A stretch of 64,000 nucleotides of DNA, from contig JAFKKV010000025.1 in NCBI GenBank assembly GCA_017304475.1, positions 1 to 64,000 of the forward strand, in the 5' to 3' direction. A program made the position numbers and the translations under genes. The DNA comes from Hyphomicrobiales bacterium (GTDB lineage Bacteria > Pseudomonadota > Alphaproteobacteria > Rhizobiales > Phreatobacteraceae). Positions 8,717-16,349 of this stretch are shown here, in pieces. The notes beneath the pieces were generated by a model. The model had not been told where the DNA came from, made no database searches, and saw nothing but the letters and a program-made list of their open reading frames with translations. Position 1 is the stretch's first letter. Each line of letters starts with the position of its first letter.

Positions 8717-9565
8717 ATGACCCACGTCGTCCGCACCACGCCCCTGCCCTCGGGCGCGCCGATTCCCGTGCTCGGCCAGGGCACCTGGCACATGGGCGAC
8801 CGGGCCGGCCGCCGGGCCTCCGAGGTCGCCGCGCTCCGGCTTGGCCTCGACCTCGGCATGACGCTGATCGACACGGCGGAAATGTATGGCGACGGCGCCG
8901 CCGAAGTGCTCGTCGGCGAGGCCATTGCAGGGCGGCGCGACGAGGTTTTCCTGGTCAGCAAGGTGCTGCCCCACAATGCCACGCGCCGCGGCACGCGGGC
9001 CGCTTGCGAGGCGAGCCTGAGGCGGCTCGGCACCGACCGCATCGATCTCTACCTTCTGCACTGGCCGGGCGGCGTGCCGCTCGAAGAGACGATCCAGGGC
9101 TTCGAGGACCTCACCGCCGCCGGACGCATTCTGCATTGGGGCGTGAGCAATTTCGATGTCGAGGATATGCGCGAACTTCACGAGGCGGCCGGCGGCGACG
9201 GCGTCGCCGCCAATCAGGTGCTCTACAATCTCGCCGATCGCGGCATCGAGTTCGACCTCCTGCCCTGGTCGGCCAAGGCAGGCCTGCCGGTCATGGCCTA
9301 TTCGCCGATCGAGCAGGGCCGGCTGACCATGCATCCCGTGTTGAACACCATAGCCGCGCGGCATCCCGGGGCCACGCCGGTTCAGGTGGCGCTCGCCTTC
9401 GTGCTGCGCCAGCCCCATGTCTGCGCCATTCCCCAGGCGGGAACGCCGGCCCATGTCGCCGAGAACCGCGCGGCGCTCGATCTCGTCCTGACCGAGCAGG
9501 ACCTGGCCGATCTCGACCGCGCCTTCCCGCCGCCGAGAGCGAAGCGCCAGCTCGCGATGATCTGA
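8717..9565 (+). CDS. Aldo/keto reductase
   Basis: A 282-residue TIM-barrel NADPH-dependent reductase of carbonyl compounds. The catalytic Asp-Tyr-Lys-His set is visible: LIDTAEMYGDG gives Asp and Tyr near residues 48-53, LVSKVLP gives Lys near 77, and YLLHWPG gives His near 113. The cofactor end is marked by AYSPIEQG near 195 and IPQAGTPAHVAEN near 240. An in-frame ATG 13 codons upstream exists, but the one used has GAGGT ahead of it and gives the normal N-terminus for the family. It is close to the bacterial 2,5-diketo-gluconate reductase/YeaE type. The true substrate is unknown. Confidence 0.9.
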   Translation: MTHVVRTTPLPSGAPIPVLGQGTWHMGDRAGRRASEVAALRLGLDLGMTLIDTAEMYGDGAAEVLVGEAIAGRRDEVFLVSKVLPHNATRRGTRAACEASLRRLGTDRIDLYLLHWPGGVPLEETIQGFEDLTAAGRILHWGVSNFDVEDMRELHEAAGGDGVAANQVLYNLADRGIEFDLLPWSAKAGLPVMAYSPIEQGRLTMHPVLNTIAARHPGATPVQVALAFVLRQPHVCAIPQAGTPAHVAENRAALDLVLTEQDLADLDRAFPPPRAKRQLAMI

Positions 9566-9576
9566 GACGCAGGAGC

Positions 9577-9771
9577 TCAGGTGACGCTCTTCTCGAAACA
9601 CCTGGCGTCGCCGTCCTCCGGCTCGGCCACATGCTCGGCGGAGCGATCCGGCAAGACGATCGTCGGTCCCGTCGAGGGGACCTTGATCGACGGCGTGGCC
9701 GCCCCGGTCATACGGCGCATCGGCAGATGCGGGTCGGGCCGCGCGGCCGGAACATCCTGGAAACGTTGCAT
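9577..9771 (-). CDS. Small uncharacterised protein, 64 residues
   Basis: A short polar protein starting MQRFQDVPAARPDPHLPMRR and ending in an acidic stretch with one Cys (EPEDGDARCFEKSVT). A very good ribosome site, GAGGAGA, lies eight bases before the ATG, the main reason for calling it. There is no membrane segment. It is convergent with the aldo/keto reductase, ending 12 bases from its stop. Family not recognised. Confidence 0.55.
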   Translation of the reverse strand: MQRFQDVPAARPDPHLPMRRMTGAATPSIKVPSTGPTIVLPDRSAEHVAEPEDGDARCFEKSVT

Positions 9772-10138
9772 GACTGTCTCCTCTCAGGGTTCGACAGCGA
9801 TTGGGCGTCCGGGTCCCCGGCGCCGAACATCCGGCACCGGCGCATGTGACAGCCTGGCGGGAAAGGCCTCCGCGACGGCCGCGAAAGTTGCGCCGGCACC
9901 ACCCATCCGCCCTCGGCTCCGCATGCTCCGGACATCTTATTCCGATACGCTGGTGACGGCGAGTTGGACTGGCCGCCCGTGATATTGATGAGTCATGCCA
10001 GCGGCTTGGGGCGGGCCTCGGAAGCTCCGATTCAGGCTGAGCGAGGCGCCTGGAGAAACCTCCTCGTCAAGCCGGCGATTGACAGACACGCGCCGGCGGG
10101 CGACGCCCGCCTGGACCATCCGCGAAAGACAAGAACCC
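9772..10138. other. 367-base gap between two divergent genes
   Basis: It must hold the promoters of the small leftward gene and of bluB. I looked for a cobalamin riboswitch ahead of bluB (a B12-box-like AGCCAGGAGACC and its conserved core) and did not find a convincing one on either strand. A short inverted run, CGCCGGCGGGCGACGCCCG, sits near 10090. No further gene is supported. Confidence 0.5.
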
Positions 10139-10777
10139 TTGATCGATGACGTCGCGCCCTTCGACCCTGCTTTCCAGGCCGCACTCGCCCGGCTGCTCGC
10201 ATGGCGTCGCGACGTCCGCCATTTTCGCCCCGAGCCGCTGCCCGCCGGCACGCTGGAGCGGCTGATCGAGCTTGCCGCGCTGGCCCCGTCCGTGGGCCTC
10301 AGCCAGCCCTGGCGTTTCGTCAGCGTGGAAACGCCCGCGCGGCGCGCGGCGATCCGCGCCGAATTCGCCCGCTGCAATGCCGAGGCGCTCGCAGCCCAGG
10401 CCGGCGAGCGCCAGGCCGGCTACGCCCGGCTGAAGCTCGAGGGGCTCGACCAGGCGCCCGATCATCTTGCCGTGTTCGCCGATCCGGCGACCTCCCAGGG
10501 CCATGGCCTCGGCCGGCGCACCATGCCCGAGACCATGGCCTATTCGGTGGTCATGGCGGTGCACACGCTGTGGCTCGCCGCCCGCGCCGAAGGCATCGGG
10601 CTGGGCTGGGTGTCGATCCTGGAGCCGGCACGGGTCGCCGCCGCGCTGGACGTGCCGGCGACCTGGCAGTTCATCGGTTATCTCTGTCTCGGTTATCCCA
10701 TGGAGGACCATGAGGTGCCCGAGCTGGAACGCCTCGGCTGGGAGCGGCGGGCACCGCAGACGCTGCTGCGCAAATAG
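10139..10777 (+). CDS. bluB: 5,6-dimethylbenzimidazole synthase, BluB family
   Basis: BluB is a flavin-destroying member of the nitroreductase fold that turns reduced FMN and oxygen into dimethylbenzimidazole, the lower ligand of vitamin B12. Seen: LLAWRRDVRHFRPEPLP near residue 18, LAALAPSVGLSQPWRF near 46, a GHGLGRRTMPETM segment near 125, and ARAEGIGLGWVSIL near 147. This order is the BluB pattern. The TTG start (212 residues) is chosen because the family N-terminus begins close to it; in-frame upstream codons are Arg/Ser-rich and unlike the family. No other cobalamin gene is adjacent. Confidence 0.87.
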   Translation: MIDDVAPFDPAFQAALARLLAWRRDVRHFRPEPLPAGTLERLIELAALAPSVGLSQPWRFVSVETPARRAAIRAEFARCNAEALAAQAGERQAGYARLKLEGLDQAPDHLAVFADPATSQGHGLGRRTMPETMAYSVVMAVHTLWLAARAEGIGLGWVSILEPARVAAALDVPATWQFIGYLCLGYPMEDHEVPELERLGWERRAPQTLLRK

Positions 10778-10801
10778 GCCGCCGGTGCATGGTGGGCGCC
10801 T

Positions 10802-10832
10802 AAAAAAGCCCCGTCGCGAGACACGACGGGGC
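10802..10832 (-). terminator. Rho-independent terminator, leftward
   Basis: A perfect 9-base stem (GCCCCGTCG paired with CGACGGGGC) around a 7-base loop. Read on the minus strand it is followed directly by six T residues, the standard intrinsic terminator. The nearest called leftward gene ends 237 bases away at 11070. The terminator may therefore serve a short unannotated leftward transcript, see findings. Confidence 0.85.
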
Positions 10833-11069
10833 AGTCAATGGAGAGTGTCGGGACGACCCGGCCCACGCGCCCACAAGGGACGCCACTGGGGTCGGCCGGG
10901 GGTATCCCGTTGATGCAACGCATGAAGCGGCGAGAAGGTTCCCGGGAGAGTGGCGGATGGGGGTGAAGCGGCAAGCGCGGCGCGCTTAAACCTTCGCTCG
11001 CTCTGCGGGATAGGGTGGCGCCGCATAGCGTTTCGCATCATGCCCCACTCGCCATTCGCGGGTCGCCCC
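10833..11069. repeat. Gap with a degenerate family C repeat (about 10948-11065)
   Basis: The right part carries GGGAGAGTGGCGGATGGGGG and GCGGCAAGCGCGGCGCG, then GCGTTTCGCATCATGCCCCA and CGCCATTCGCGGG, a worn copy of the family C element. The left part (10833-10947) may encode a leftward small RNA or a short peptide starting MRCINGIPPADPSG near 10924. That frame has no good ribosome site and runs on into the neighbouring DNA, so it is not called as a gene. Confidence 0.45.
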
Positions 11070-11939
11070 CTACCCGACCGCCTCGCAGCGGAACCCGTCG
11101 TCCCAGCGCTTGATGCGGCCGACCGAGGGCGAGGGAAAATGCGCGGTGCAGCAGAGCGTCGCGGTGTCGCAATAGCGCTCGAGAAAGGCGCGCCGCGTGA
11201 TCGCGGCTTCAGCCGGGTCGGTGTCGAAACGCATCGACATTGCGGGAAAGCGCGCCTGCAGCGGCGAATGGATGAGGTCCCCTGTCATCACCACCTCGTC
11301 GCGGCCGCGGCCGAAGCGAATGGCGACATGGCCTGGCGTGTGGCCGGGCGTCGGCAGCAGCCGGACATGATCGCCGATCTCGTGCGCCATCCCGACGAGA
11401 TCGGCCCGGCCGGCTTCCATCACCGGCAGCACGCTGTCGCCGAAGGCGGCCACCGGCGCCTTGGCGTGGGCGGCCGCCCAGTGGCGATATTCCTGTTCGC
11501 CGAAGACATAACGCGCCTTCGAGAAGGTCGGCACCCAGCGGCCATTGTCGAGCCGGGTGTTCCAGCCGACATGATCGGCATGCAGATGCGTGCACATGAC
11601 GATATCGATATCGTCGACGGTCAGCCCGGCCGCGGCGAGGCCGCGCATATAGCGGTCGTCGGTCTTGTCGTGCCAGGTCGGACGGGTCGGCCTCGGCTTG
11701 TGATTGCCGATGCAGCTGTCGACCAGGATGGTGTGATGCGGCGTGCGCACCACATAGGACTGAAAGCACAAGATCAACATGTCCTCGGCGTCCAGCGCCT
11801 TCGGCCGCAGCCAGGACCGGTTCTCCGCCAACAGCTCCGGCGTCAGGCCGTCGAGCACCTGCAGCGCCGGAAAGAACGGCACCTCCTGCTCGATGATCCG
11901 GTGCACGGTCATGTCGGCGATGGTGAAGCTGATCGTCAT
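11070..11939 (-). CDS. Metallo-beta-lactamase-fold hydrolase (lactonase-like)
   Basis: A 289-residue zinc hydrolase. The metal motif HLHADHVGWN is at about residue 113 (His-x-His-x-Asp-His), followed by TPGHTPGHVAI near 195 and an AHFPSPSVG His near 265. This spacing resembles N-acyl-homoserine-lactone lactonases and related SDR-like hydrolases; the true substrate is unknown. There is no signal peptide, so it is cytosolic. Around residue 85 the SCIGNHKPRP loop is typical of this subgroup. It stands alone, between two family C repeats. Confidence 0.88.
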   Translation of the reverse strand: MTISFTIADMTVHRIIEQEVPFFPALQVLDGLTPELLAENRSWLRPKALDAEDMLILCFQSYVVRTPHHTILVDSCIGNHKPRPTRPTWHDKTDDRYMRGLAAAGLTVDDIDIVMCTHLHADHVGWNTRLDNGRWVPTFSKARYVFGEQEYRHWAAAHAKAPVAAFGDSVLPVMEAGRADLVGMAHEIGDHVRLLPTPGHTPGHVAIRFGRGRDEVVMTGDLIHSPLQARFPAMSMRFDTDPAEAAITRRAFLERYCDTATLCCTAHFPSPSVGRIKRWDDGFRCEAVG

Positions 11940-11984
11940 CGGCGGGGTCCCTGCGAGCCGAGCCGAGATTACACGGCGGGGCGA

Positions 11985-12109
11985 ATGGGGAGTAGCGAAT
12001 AGCGAATGGGGATGATGCGGAACGATCGGCGCAAATCCCTCTCAGGCGCGTTTACGCGCGGCGTTTCGCATCATCCCATTCGCTATTCGCCACTCGCTAT
12101 TCGCCCCCT
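11985..12109. repeat. Family C inverted repeat, short hairpin form
   Basis: The left arm repeats GCGAATGGGGAG and GTAGCGAATAGCGAATGGG and ends GATGATGCGGAACG. The right arm is the inverse, GCGTTTCGCATCATCCCATT then CGCTATTCGCCACTCGC and ATTCGCCCC. The arms enclose only about 35 bases, so this is the simplest copy of the family and shows its core. It fills the gap between the lactonase-like gene and the HxlR regulator. Confidence 0.8.
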
Positions 12110-12550
12110 TCACACCTTCCTGACCACCGCATCTCCCGCCCGGAGTGCCCGGCCATCGGCTGAATAGAGCGTGAGGCGTCGAACCTCGTCGCCGGTTTGC
12201 GTGTCGCGCAGCGTCGAATGCGGCTCGCCGGGCGCGTAGAACGTCGCCTCGCCCCATTGCCGCAGCGCCACCATGACCAGGAACAGGCCGCGGCCCTTTT
12301 CGGTCAGCACATAATGGTGATAGGCGCCGCCCTCGGCTCCCGGCTCCACCGCCAGGATGCCGCGCTCGGTCAGCGTGCGCAGCCGGGCAGCGAGGATGTT
12401 CTTGGCCAGGCCCAGGCTCTTCTGAAACTCGCCGAAGCGCGAGAGCCCGTCAAAGGCGTCACGAATGATCATCAGCGACCACCAGTCGCCGATCGCGTCG
12501 AGCGAGCGGGCCACCGGGCATGGGTCAGCTTCGAGACGTTTGCGCTTCAC
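12110..12550 (-). CDS. HxlR-family winged-helix regulator
   Basis: A 146-residue regulator of the HxlR/MarR-like group. The signature reads DPCPVARSLDAIGDWWSLMI near residue 10, then FGEFQKSLGLAKNILAARL near 42 and the wing YHHYVLTEKGRGL near 78. The GTG start is chosen because GAGGAG precedes it at six bases; an upstream TTG in the same frame lacks a site. It is divergent from the MFS transporter, which it probably represses until an inducer binds. The conserved Cys near residue 11 could act as a redox or electrophile sensor, as in some HxlR proteins; that is inference. Confidence 0.87.
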   Translation of the reverse strand: MKRKRLEADPCPVARSLDAIGDWWSLMIIRDAFDGLSRFGEFQKSLGLAKNILAARLRTLTERGILAVEPGAEGGAYHHYVLTEKGRGLFLVMVALRQWGEATFYAPGEPHSTLRDTQTGDEVRRLTLYSADGRALRAGDAVVRKV

Positions 12551-12633
12551 ATCCGGCTCCTCGGTCGGCGGCGCATCGCGCTCCTCCGGCTTTTGCGGTT
12601 GCAAGATAAAACCGATCGGCCTATCCAACAACA

Positions 12634-12650
12634 GGTTTCGTTTTTAAACC
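12634..12650. promoter_or_regulatory. Possible HxlR operator between the divergent genes
   Basis: GGTTT and AAACC form an inverted repeat separated by seven bases (GGTTTCGTTTTTAAACC). It lies 23-39 bases before the MFS start, in an AT-rich pocket of otherwise GC-rich DNA. This is where a repressor would block the promoter. Short arms make it tentative. Confidence 0.35.
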
Positions 12651-12672
12651 ACATTGCGAACAGGAGGGTCCC

Positions 12673-13896
12673 ATGCGGGTCGAGACAGAGGCAGCTCCCG
12701 CCGGTGCGGGTGGTGAGGCGACGCAGGCGACCGATACCCCTGCGCTGTCGCGGGCGATCGCATTGCTTTTCGCAGTCGCCTCCGGCCTGGCGGTGGCCAA
12801 TGTCTATTTCGCCCAACCGCTGCTCGACCGCATGGCCGAGGAGTTCGCGATCAGCCACGGCGCGGTCGGCATGGTGATGACGGTCACCCAGGTCGGCTAC
12901 GGCATCGGCCTGTTGCTGGTGGTGCCGCTCGGCGACCTGGTCGACCGGCGCCGGCTGATCGTCGGCCAGTCGATCGCTTCCGCCGCCGTGCTCATGGTGG
13001 TGGCGACCGCGTCGAACAGCATCGTGTTCCTTGCCGGCCTCGCCGCCATGGGCCTGCTCGCCGTCGTCACCCAGGTGCTGGTCGCCTTCGCCGCCGGTCT
13101 CGCCCGCCCCGGCGAGCGTGGTCAGGTGGTCGGCACCGTCACCAGCGGCATCGTCATCGGCATCCTGCTCGCCCGCACCGCCTCGGGCACGCTCGCCGAT
13201 CTCGCCGGCTGGCGGTCGGTCTATGTCGTCTCGGCCGGCCTGACGCTCGCCATCGCCCTGCTGCTTGCCCGCGTGCTGCCGGCCGAGAGGCGGGTGCCGG
13301 CCGCCACCTCCTATGGCGGGCTGATCGGCTCGGTCTTCACGCTGTTCGTGGAGATGCCGGTGCTGCGCGTCCGCGCCACCCTCGCCATGCTGATCTTCGC
13401 GGCCATCGTCACCTTGCTGACGCCGCTGGTGCTGCCATTGAGCGCCCCGCCCTTCTCGCTCAGCCATACCGAAATCGGCCTGTTCGGCCTGGCGGGAGCG
13501 GCCGGCGCGCTCGGCGCCTCACGGGCCGGCGCGCTGGCCGACCGCGGCCTCGCGCAGCGGATGAGCTTCATCGGCCTCGGCCTGATGCTGGTCGCCTGGC
13601 TGCCGATCGGTCTGATGCACTGGTCGCTCTGGGGTCCGATCATCGGCGTGGTGATCATCGATTTCGGCCTGCAGGCCGTGCATGTCACCAATCAGGCCAT
13701 GATCTATGCCGAGCGGCCGGAGGCGCAGAGCCGGCTGACCGCCGGCTATATGATCTTCTATTCGATCGGCAGCGCGCTCGGCTCGATCGCTTCGACGCTG
13801 ACCTATGCCGCCGCCGGCTGGACCGGCGTCTCGCTGCTGGGCGCGGCGATCAGCGCTTCAGCGCTCGTGTTCTGGGCGGCGACGCGGAAAGGGTGA
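12673..13896 (+). CDS. MFS transporter, drug-efflux type
   Basis: A 407-residue inner-membrane protein with 12 predicted helices. The first helix has NVYFAQPLLDRMAEEF, a motif common in the YgaY/YnfM-like efflux group, and the loop after helix 2 has PLGDLVDRRRLIVGQS, the major-facilitator motif A. The start follows an AGGAGGG site. Its divergent HxlR neighbour argues for an inducible exporter of a small toxic compound. Substrate unknown. Confidence 0.9.
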   Translation: MRVETEAAPAGAGGEATQATDTPALSRAIALLFAVASGLAVANVYFAQPLLDRMAEEFAISHGAVGMVMTVTQVGYGIGLLLVVPLGDLVDRRRLIVGQSIASAAVLMVVATASNSIVFLAGLAAMGLLAVVTQVLVAFAAGLARPGERGQVVGTVTSGIVIGILLARTASGTLADLAGWRSVYVVSAGLTLAIALLLARVLPAERRVPAATSYGGLIGSVFTLFVEMPVLRVRATLAMLIFAAIVTLLTPLVLPLSAPPFSLSHTEIGLFGLAGAAGALGASRAGALADRGLAQRMSFIGLGLMLVAWLPIGLMHWSLWGPIIGVVIIDFGLQAVHVTNQAMIYAERPEAQSRLTAGYMIFYSIGSALGSIASTLTYAAAGWTGVSLLGAAISASALVFWAATRKG

Positions 13897-13897
13897 G

Positions 13898-14090
13898 GAG
13901 CGAATGGCGAATATTGAGTGGCGAGTGAGGGCATGATGCCAAACGCTACGCGCAAATCCGCTCCCGCCTGCGGGAGCGGGTGGCGCCGCATAGCGAGCGG
14001 CCATGCAGGCGCCACCCGCTCCCACGCAGTCATGGGCGAGGGTTTGCGCGCTCCACACATCACGCCCCATTCGCCATTCGCCACTCGCCT
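13898..14090. repeat. Family C inverted repeat between convergent genes
   Basis: The left arm has GGAGCGAATGGCGAATATTG and AGTGGCGAGTGAGGGCATGA with ATGCCAAACGC. The right arm has the inverse, ACACATCACGCCCCATTCGC and CATTCGCCACTCGCC. Inside is an A-like core (CTCCCGCCTGCGGGAGCGG and CGCTCCCACGCAGTCATGG). It occupies the whole gap between the MFS and Rid genes. Confidence 0.75.
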
Positions 14091-14091
14091 C

Positions 14092-14469
14092 TCACCCCAG
14101 CGCGATGCAGGCGAAACCCACTTTGGCCTCGGTCGGCACGCCGAAACGGGCGGTGTGGCGGGCCGGCAGGCCGGCTGGAAAGTGCTTCACATATTCGGCG
14201 TTGCAGGCATCGTAATCGGCGGGGTCGGTGATCAGCATGGTCATCTGCACGATCCTGTCGAAACCGCTGCCGGCCTCGCGCAGTACCTCGGCAATGACGG
14301 CAAGCGCGCCGCGCACCTCGTCGGCCGCGGTGGCGCCGCGATGGATGCCGTTTGCGGGATCATGCGGCGCCGTGCGGCCGGACACGAAGACCAGGCCGGC
14401 CGCCCGGGTCGCGGCGCTGTAAGGACGAGCCGATCCGGCCGCCGGCGCACCAATGAAATCGATGGTCAT
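14092..14469 (-). CDS. Rid-family (RidA/YjgF/YER057c) enamine/imine deaminase-like protein
   Basis: A 125-residue Rid fold protein; these form trimers and many hydrolyse reactive enamines and imines made by PLP enzymes. Seen: an AGLVFVSGRTAPHD segment near residue 24, QMTMLITDPADYD near 77, and PARHTARFGVP near 104, the last carrying the active-site Arg position of the family. The start before TIDFIGAPAAG gives the normal length. It belongs to a divergent Rid subgroup and not clearly to RidA itself, so its deaminase activity is uncertain. Confidence 0.85.
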   Translation of the reverse strand: MTIDFIGAPAAGSARPYSAATRAAGLVFVSGRTAPHDPANGIHRGATAADEVRGALAVIAEVLREAGSGFDRIVQMTMLITDPADYDACNAEYVKHFPAGLPARHTARFGVPTEAKVGFACIALG

Positions 14470-14693
14470 GCTGTCATTGCCCCCAAGGCCGCGCGGACGC
14501 CGCCGCGGGTCGCCGAACCGGCTCGCCTGGAAGTCTATGTCCCCCAGCACGCATCGGCAAAGACCCGCTGGGCAATGCCGGGATCGGCGGCCCCTGCCGA
14601 CATGCGGCACGACGGCGGAAAGCCGCGGCGAAGGCAAACGCCCTCACCCGGCCTTGCAGACCCTATCTGTCGATTGCCGGTGGCGCCCCCAGC

Positions 14694-14978
14694 TCAAGCC
14701 GCGGCCTGTTCCGGCCGCCACCAGACCAACGGCCCCTCGGGCGTATGACCACGGGCACTGCGGCCGGTATTGATGGCCGATTCGGTCACCACGCGCGGCG
14801 AGCGAATCCCGAGCTCATAGTGCTGCACGATCGCCAGCGCGATAGCCCGGCGAATACGCGGCTCACTGCCGGCGCCGCCCAGCTCACGCGTCGTGGCGTC
14901 GAACACCTGCTGCATCTGAGCCAGAACCTCCGGCCCGAAGATGTCGTCGATGTCGAGATCGGCGAGAGCGCTCCGCAT
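14694..14978 (-). CDS. Small uncharacterised protein, 94 residues (paralogue of the 17.4 kb gene)
   Basis: An all-helical-looking soluble protein with TRELGGAGSEPRIRRAIALA followed by IVQHYELGIRSPRV. The same plan (ELG, then a helix, then a Tyr-x-x-Gly segment and a helix ending at a basic patch) is seen in the protein at 17398-17685. The two are probably members of one Hyphomicrobiales small-protein family. The ATG has GAGGAG upstream. Function unknown. Confidence 0.65.
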   Translation of the reverse strand: MRSALADLDIDDIFGPEVLAQMQQVFDATTRELGGAGSEPRIRRAIALAIVQHYELGIRSPRVVTESAINTGRSARGHTPEGPLVWWRPEQAAA

Positions 14979-15491
14979 GGTCGGCTCCTCTTCGATGGCA
15001 TCAGGTTTCGGGTTGCAACGAAGGCGGTGAATCGCGTGACGGCGGAGGCTTAGCAGACAATTGATGATGCAATGTGACAGCCAGACGTCGCGGGTCAAGC
15101 GAAGATGCGGCGGTCAAAGCTGCCGTTCCCCCGCCACGCGAGCCTCGTCCCTGCCGGTTCTAAGGCAATCGAATCAGGCGCTTCCCGCGACGCAACAAAA
15201 TGCGTCAAGGCCGGCCCGGCGGACCACACATCACAAAAACTTGACCGCAGGAACTTTCTTTAGGGAACGTCGTTGCACGCGCATGGCCCCCCCGAAGGCC
15301 AGCGGCCCGCGTCACCGTCGTCCACGCAGCCCGCAAGGACTGTCAGCGGCCCCCCATTGAACGTCCATGCGCCCGAGGACGAAAAGACACCGCGAAGGTC
15401 ACCTGGCAACAGGTGACCTTCGTCGCGTCGCATGATGGGAACGGGAGGAGGCTGCGCCTTCGCAGCCGGGCCGGCAGTCGCCGCAGGCGGG
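14979..15491. other. 513-base gap with a strong hairpin at its right end
   Basis: No gene with a credible start is seen on either strand. The left part is the promoter side of the leftward 94-residue gene. The middle contains mixed-composition sequence with CACGCGAGCCTCG and GTAGGAAC-like patches but no repeat family. The right end has the 12-base hairpin listed separately. Confidence 0.5.
15394..15421 (-). terminator. Perfect 12-base hairpin after a leftward gene
   Basis: GAAGGTCACCTG and CAGGTGACCTTC pair perfectly around GCAA, a stable GNRA-type loop. It lies 70 bases beyond the stop of the leftward gene ending at 15492. On the minus strand it is followed by GCGGTGTCTTTTC, a weak U-run, so it is a likely terminator or 3' stabiliser. 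No rightward gene ends nearby. Confidence 0.6.
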
Positions 15492-15812
15492 CTATTTCAC
15501 CACTTCGAGGTGACCATAGATGGAGCCATAGGAGACGTTCTTGCGCCGGTCATCGGCCAGCACGCCAATATCCTCCAACAGCGCCCGGATCGCCCGCTTC
15601 GGGTCGCCGTCGAATTCCGCCAGCACAGCCTCGACGTCCTCGTCCGTCGGCACATAGGGCACGCCCGGCGGTGACAGGCCGACATCGTAACCCGAACCGC
15701 CGTCATAACCGGCGCCGTCCTCGCGGAACTGGCCTTCCACCGGCCATTGGCGCTTCTGATCTTCGGTCGCCGCGAATATCGGCACCACCTGCATCCTGGC
15801 TGCCTGAGTCAT
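15492..15812 (-). CDS. Small uncharacterised acidic protein, 106 residues
   Basis: The second half reads VPTDEDVEAVLAEFDGDPKR, followed by AIRALLEDIGVLADDRRKNV and SYGSIYGHL. This is a UBA-like helical hairpin in which FDGDPKRAI begins the second helix. Similar short proteins are common in Hyphomicrobiales. The start is set by AGGAGA ahead of MTQAARMQVV. Twenty-nine bases upstream lies a GAAC-N7-GAAC site, so LexA control is likely. Function unknown; a link to DNA damage is inferred from that site only. Confidence 0.7.
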   Translation of the reverse strand: MTQAARMQVVPIFAATEDQKRQWPVEGQFREDGAGYDGGSGYDVGLSPPGVPYVPTDEDVEAVLAEFDGDPKRAIRALLEDIGVLADDRRKNVSYGSIYGHLEVVK

Positions 15813-15840
15813 GAAGTCGAATCTCCTGGCCAACGCCCAT

Positions 15841-15855
15841 GTTCTTGTTATGTTC
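15841..15855 (-). promoter_or_regulatory. Putative LexA (SOS) box
   Basis: On the minus strand this reads GAACATAACAAGAAC, an exact GAAC-N7-GAAC match to the LexA site known from Rhodobacter and rhizobia. A third GAAC follows six bases away (GAACAGATCAGAAC). It sits just ahead of the leftward 106-residue gene. The site near 35.7 kb has the same GAACA-xxx-CAAGAACA core. Confidence 0.55.
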
Positions 15856-15981
15856 TGATCTGTTCTCAAATGCAAGCGAAAATCGACAAGCCCGACCTGC
15901 GACCGCCCGCTTGGCGTGGCCGCGTTGCGGCCCCCTGTCCGCCGGACTAACCTGGCAGGCGACAGTCAACGGGAGGCGACA

Positions 15982-16221
15982 ATGTCCAAGACCGTTCAGA
16001 ACCGCCGCACATTGATCCTCGGCGCGCTCGCCGGGCTGGTCGGACTTGCCGGCGCGGCCAGCCTCGCGCCCGAAGCCTCGGCCCAGGGCCGCGGCTGGGG
16101 TCCGGACGGCATGGGGCCGCCCGGCCAAAGGCGCGGTCGCGGCTGGGTACCGCCCGGCCACAGGCGGCCGCGTCGCGGCCCAGGCTGGGGCCACGGCCGG
16201 GGTCGCGGCCACAACTGGTGA
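15982..16221 (+). CDS. Secreted Gly/Arg/His-rich basic peptide with a Tat-type signal
   Basis: A 79-residue protein. Residues 1-35 form an export signal with NRRTLILGALAG, a twin-arginine pattern, and an ASA cleavage site. The mature 44 residues are almost only Gly, Arg, Pro, His and Trp (for example GRGWGPDGMGPPGQRRGRGW and RRGPGWGHGRGRGHNW). They are strongly basic and probably unstructured. GGAGG precedes the ATG. Such peptides may bind metal, heme or polyanions in the envelope; function unknown. Confidence 0.65.
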   Translation: MSKTVQNRRTLILGALAGLVGLAGAASLAPEASAQGRGWGPDGMGPPGQRRGRGWVPPGHRRPRRGPGWGHGRGRGHNW

Positions 16222-16349
16222 AAGGCCGGCAAATACCCAATTGCGACGGCCTCTGCGCCGCAGCCCATGGCTGCCGCCTCGGTGCGGAATGCAGTCATGG
16301 CCGGCACGGTCGCCCCTTGTCATGAGACGGGCATCACGGAAGAGACATC

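Noticed and set aside
9772..10138. Cobalamin riboswitch upstream of bluB
   Set aside because: No convincing B12 box or conserved core was found by eye on either strand; a covariance search would be decisive.
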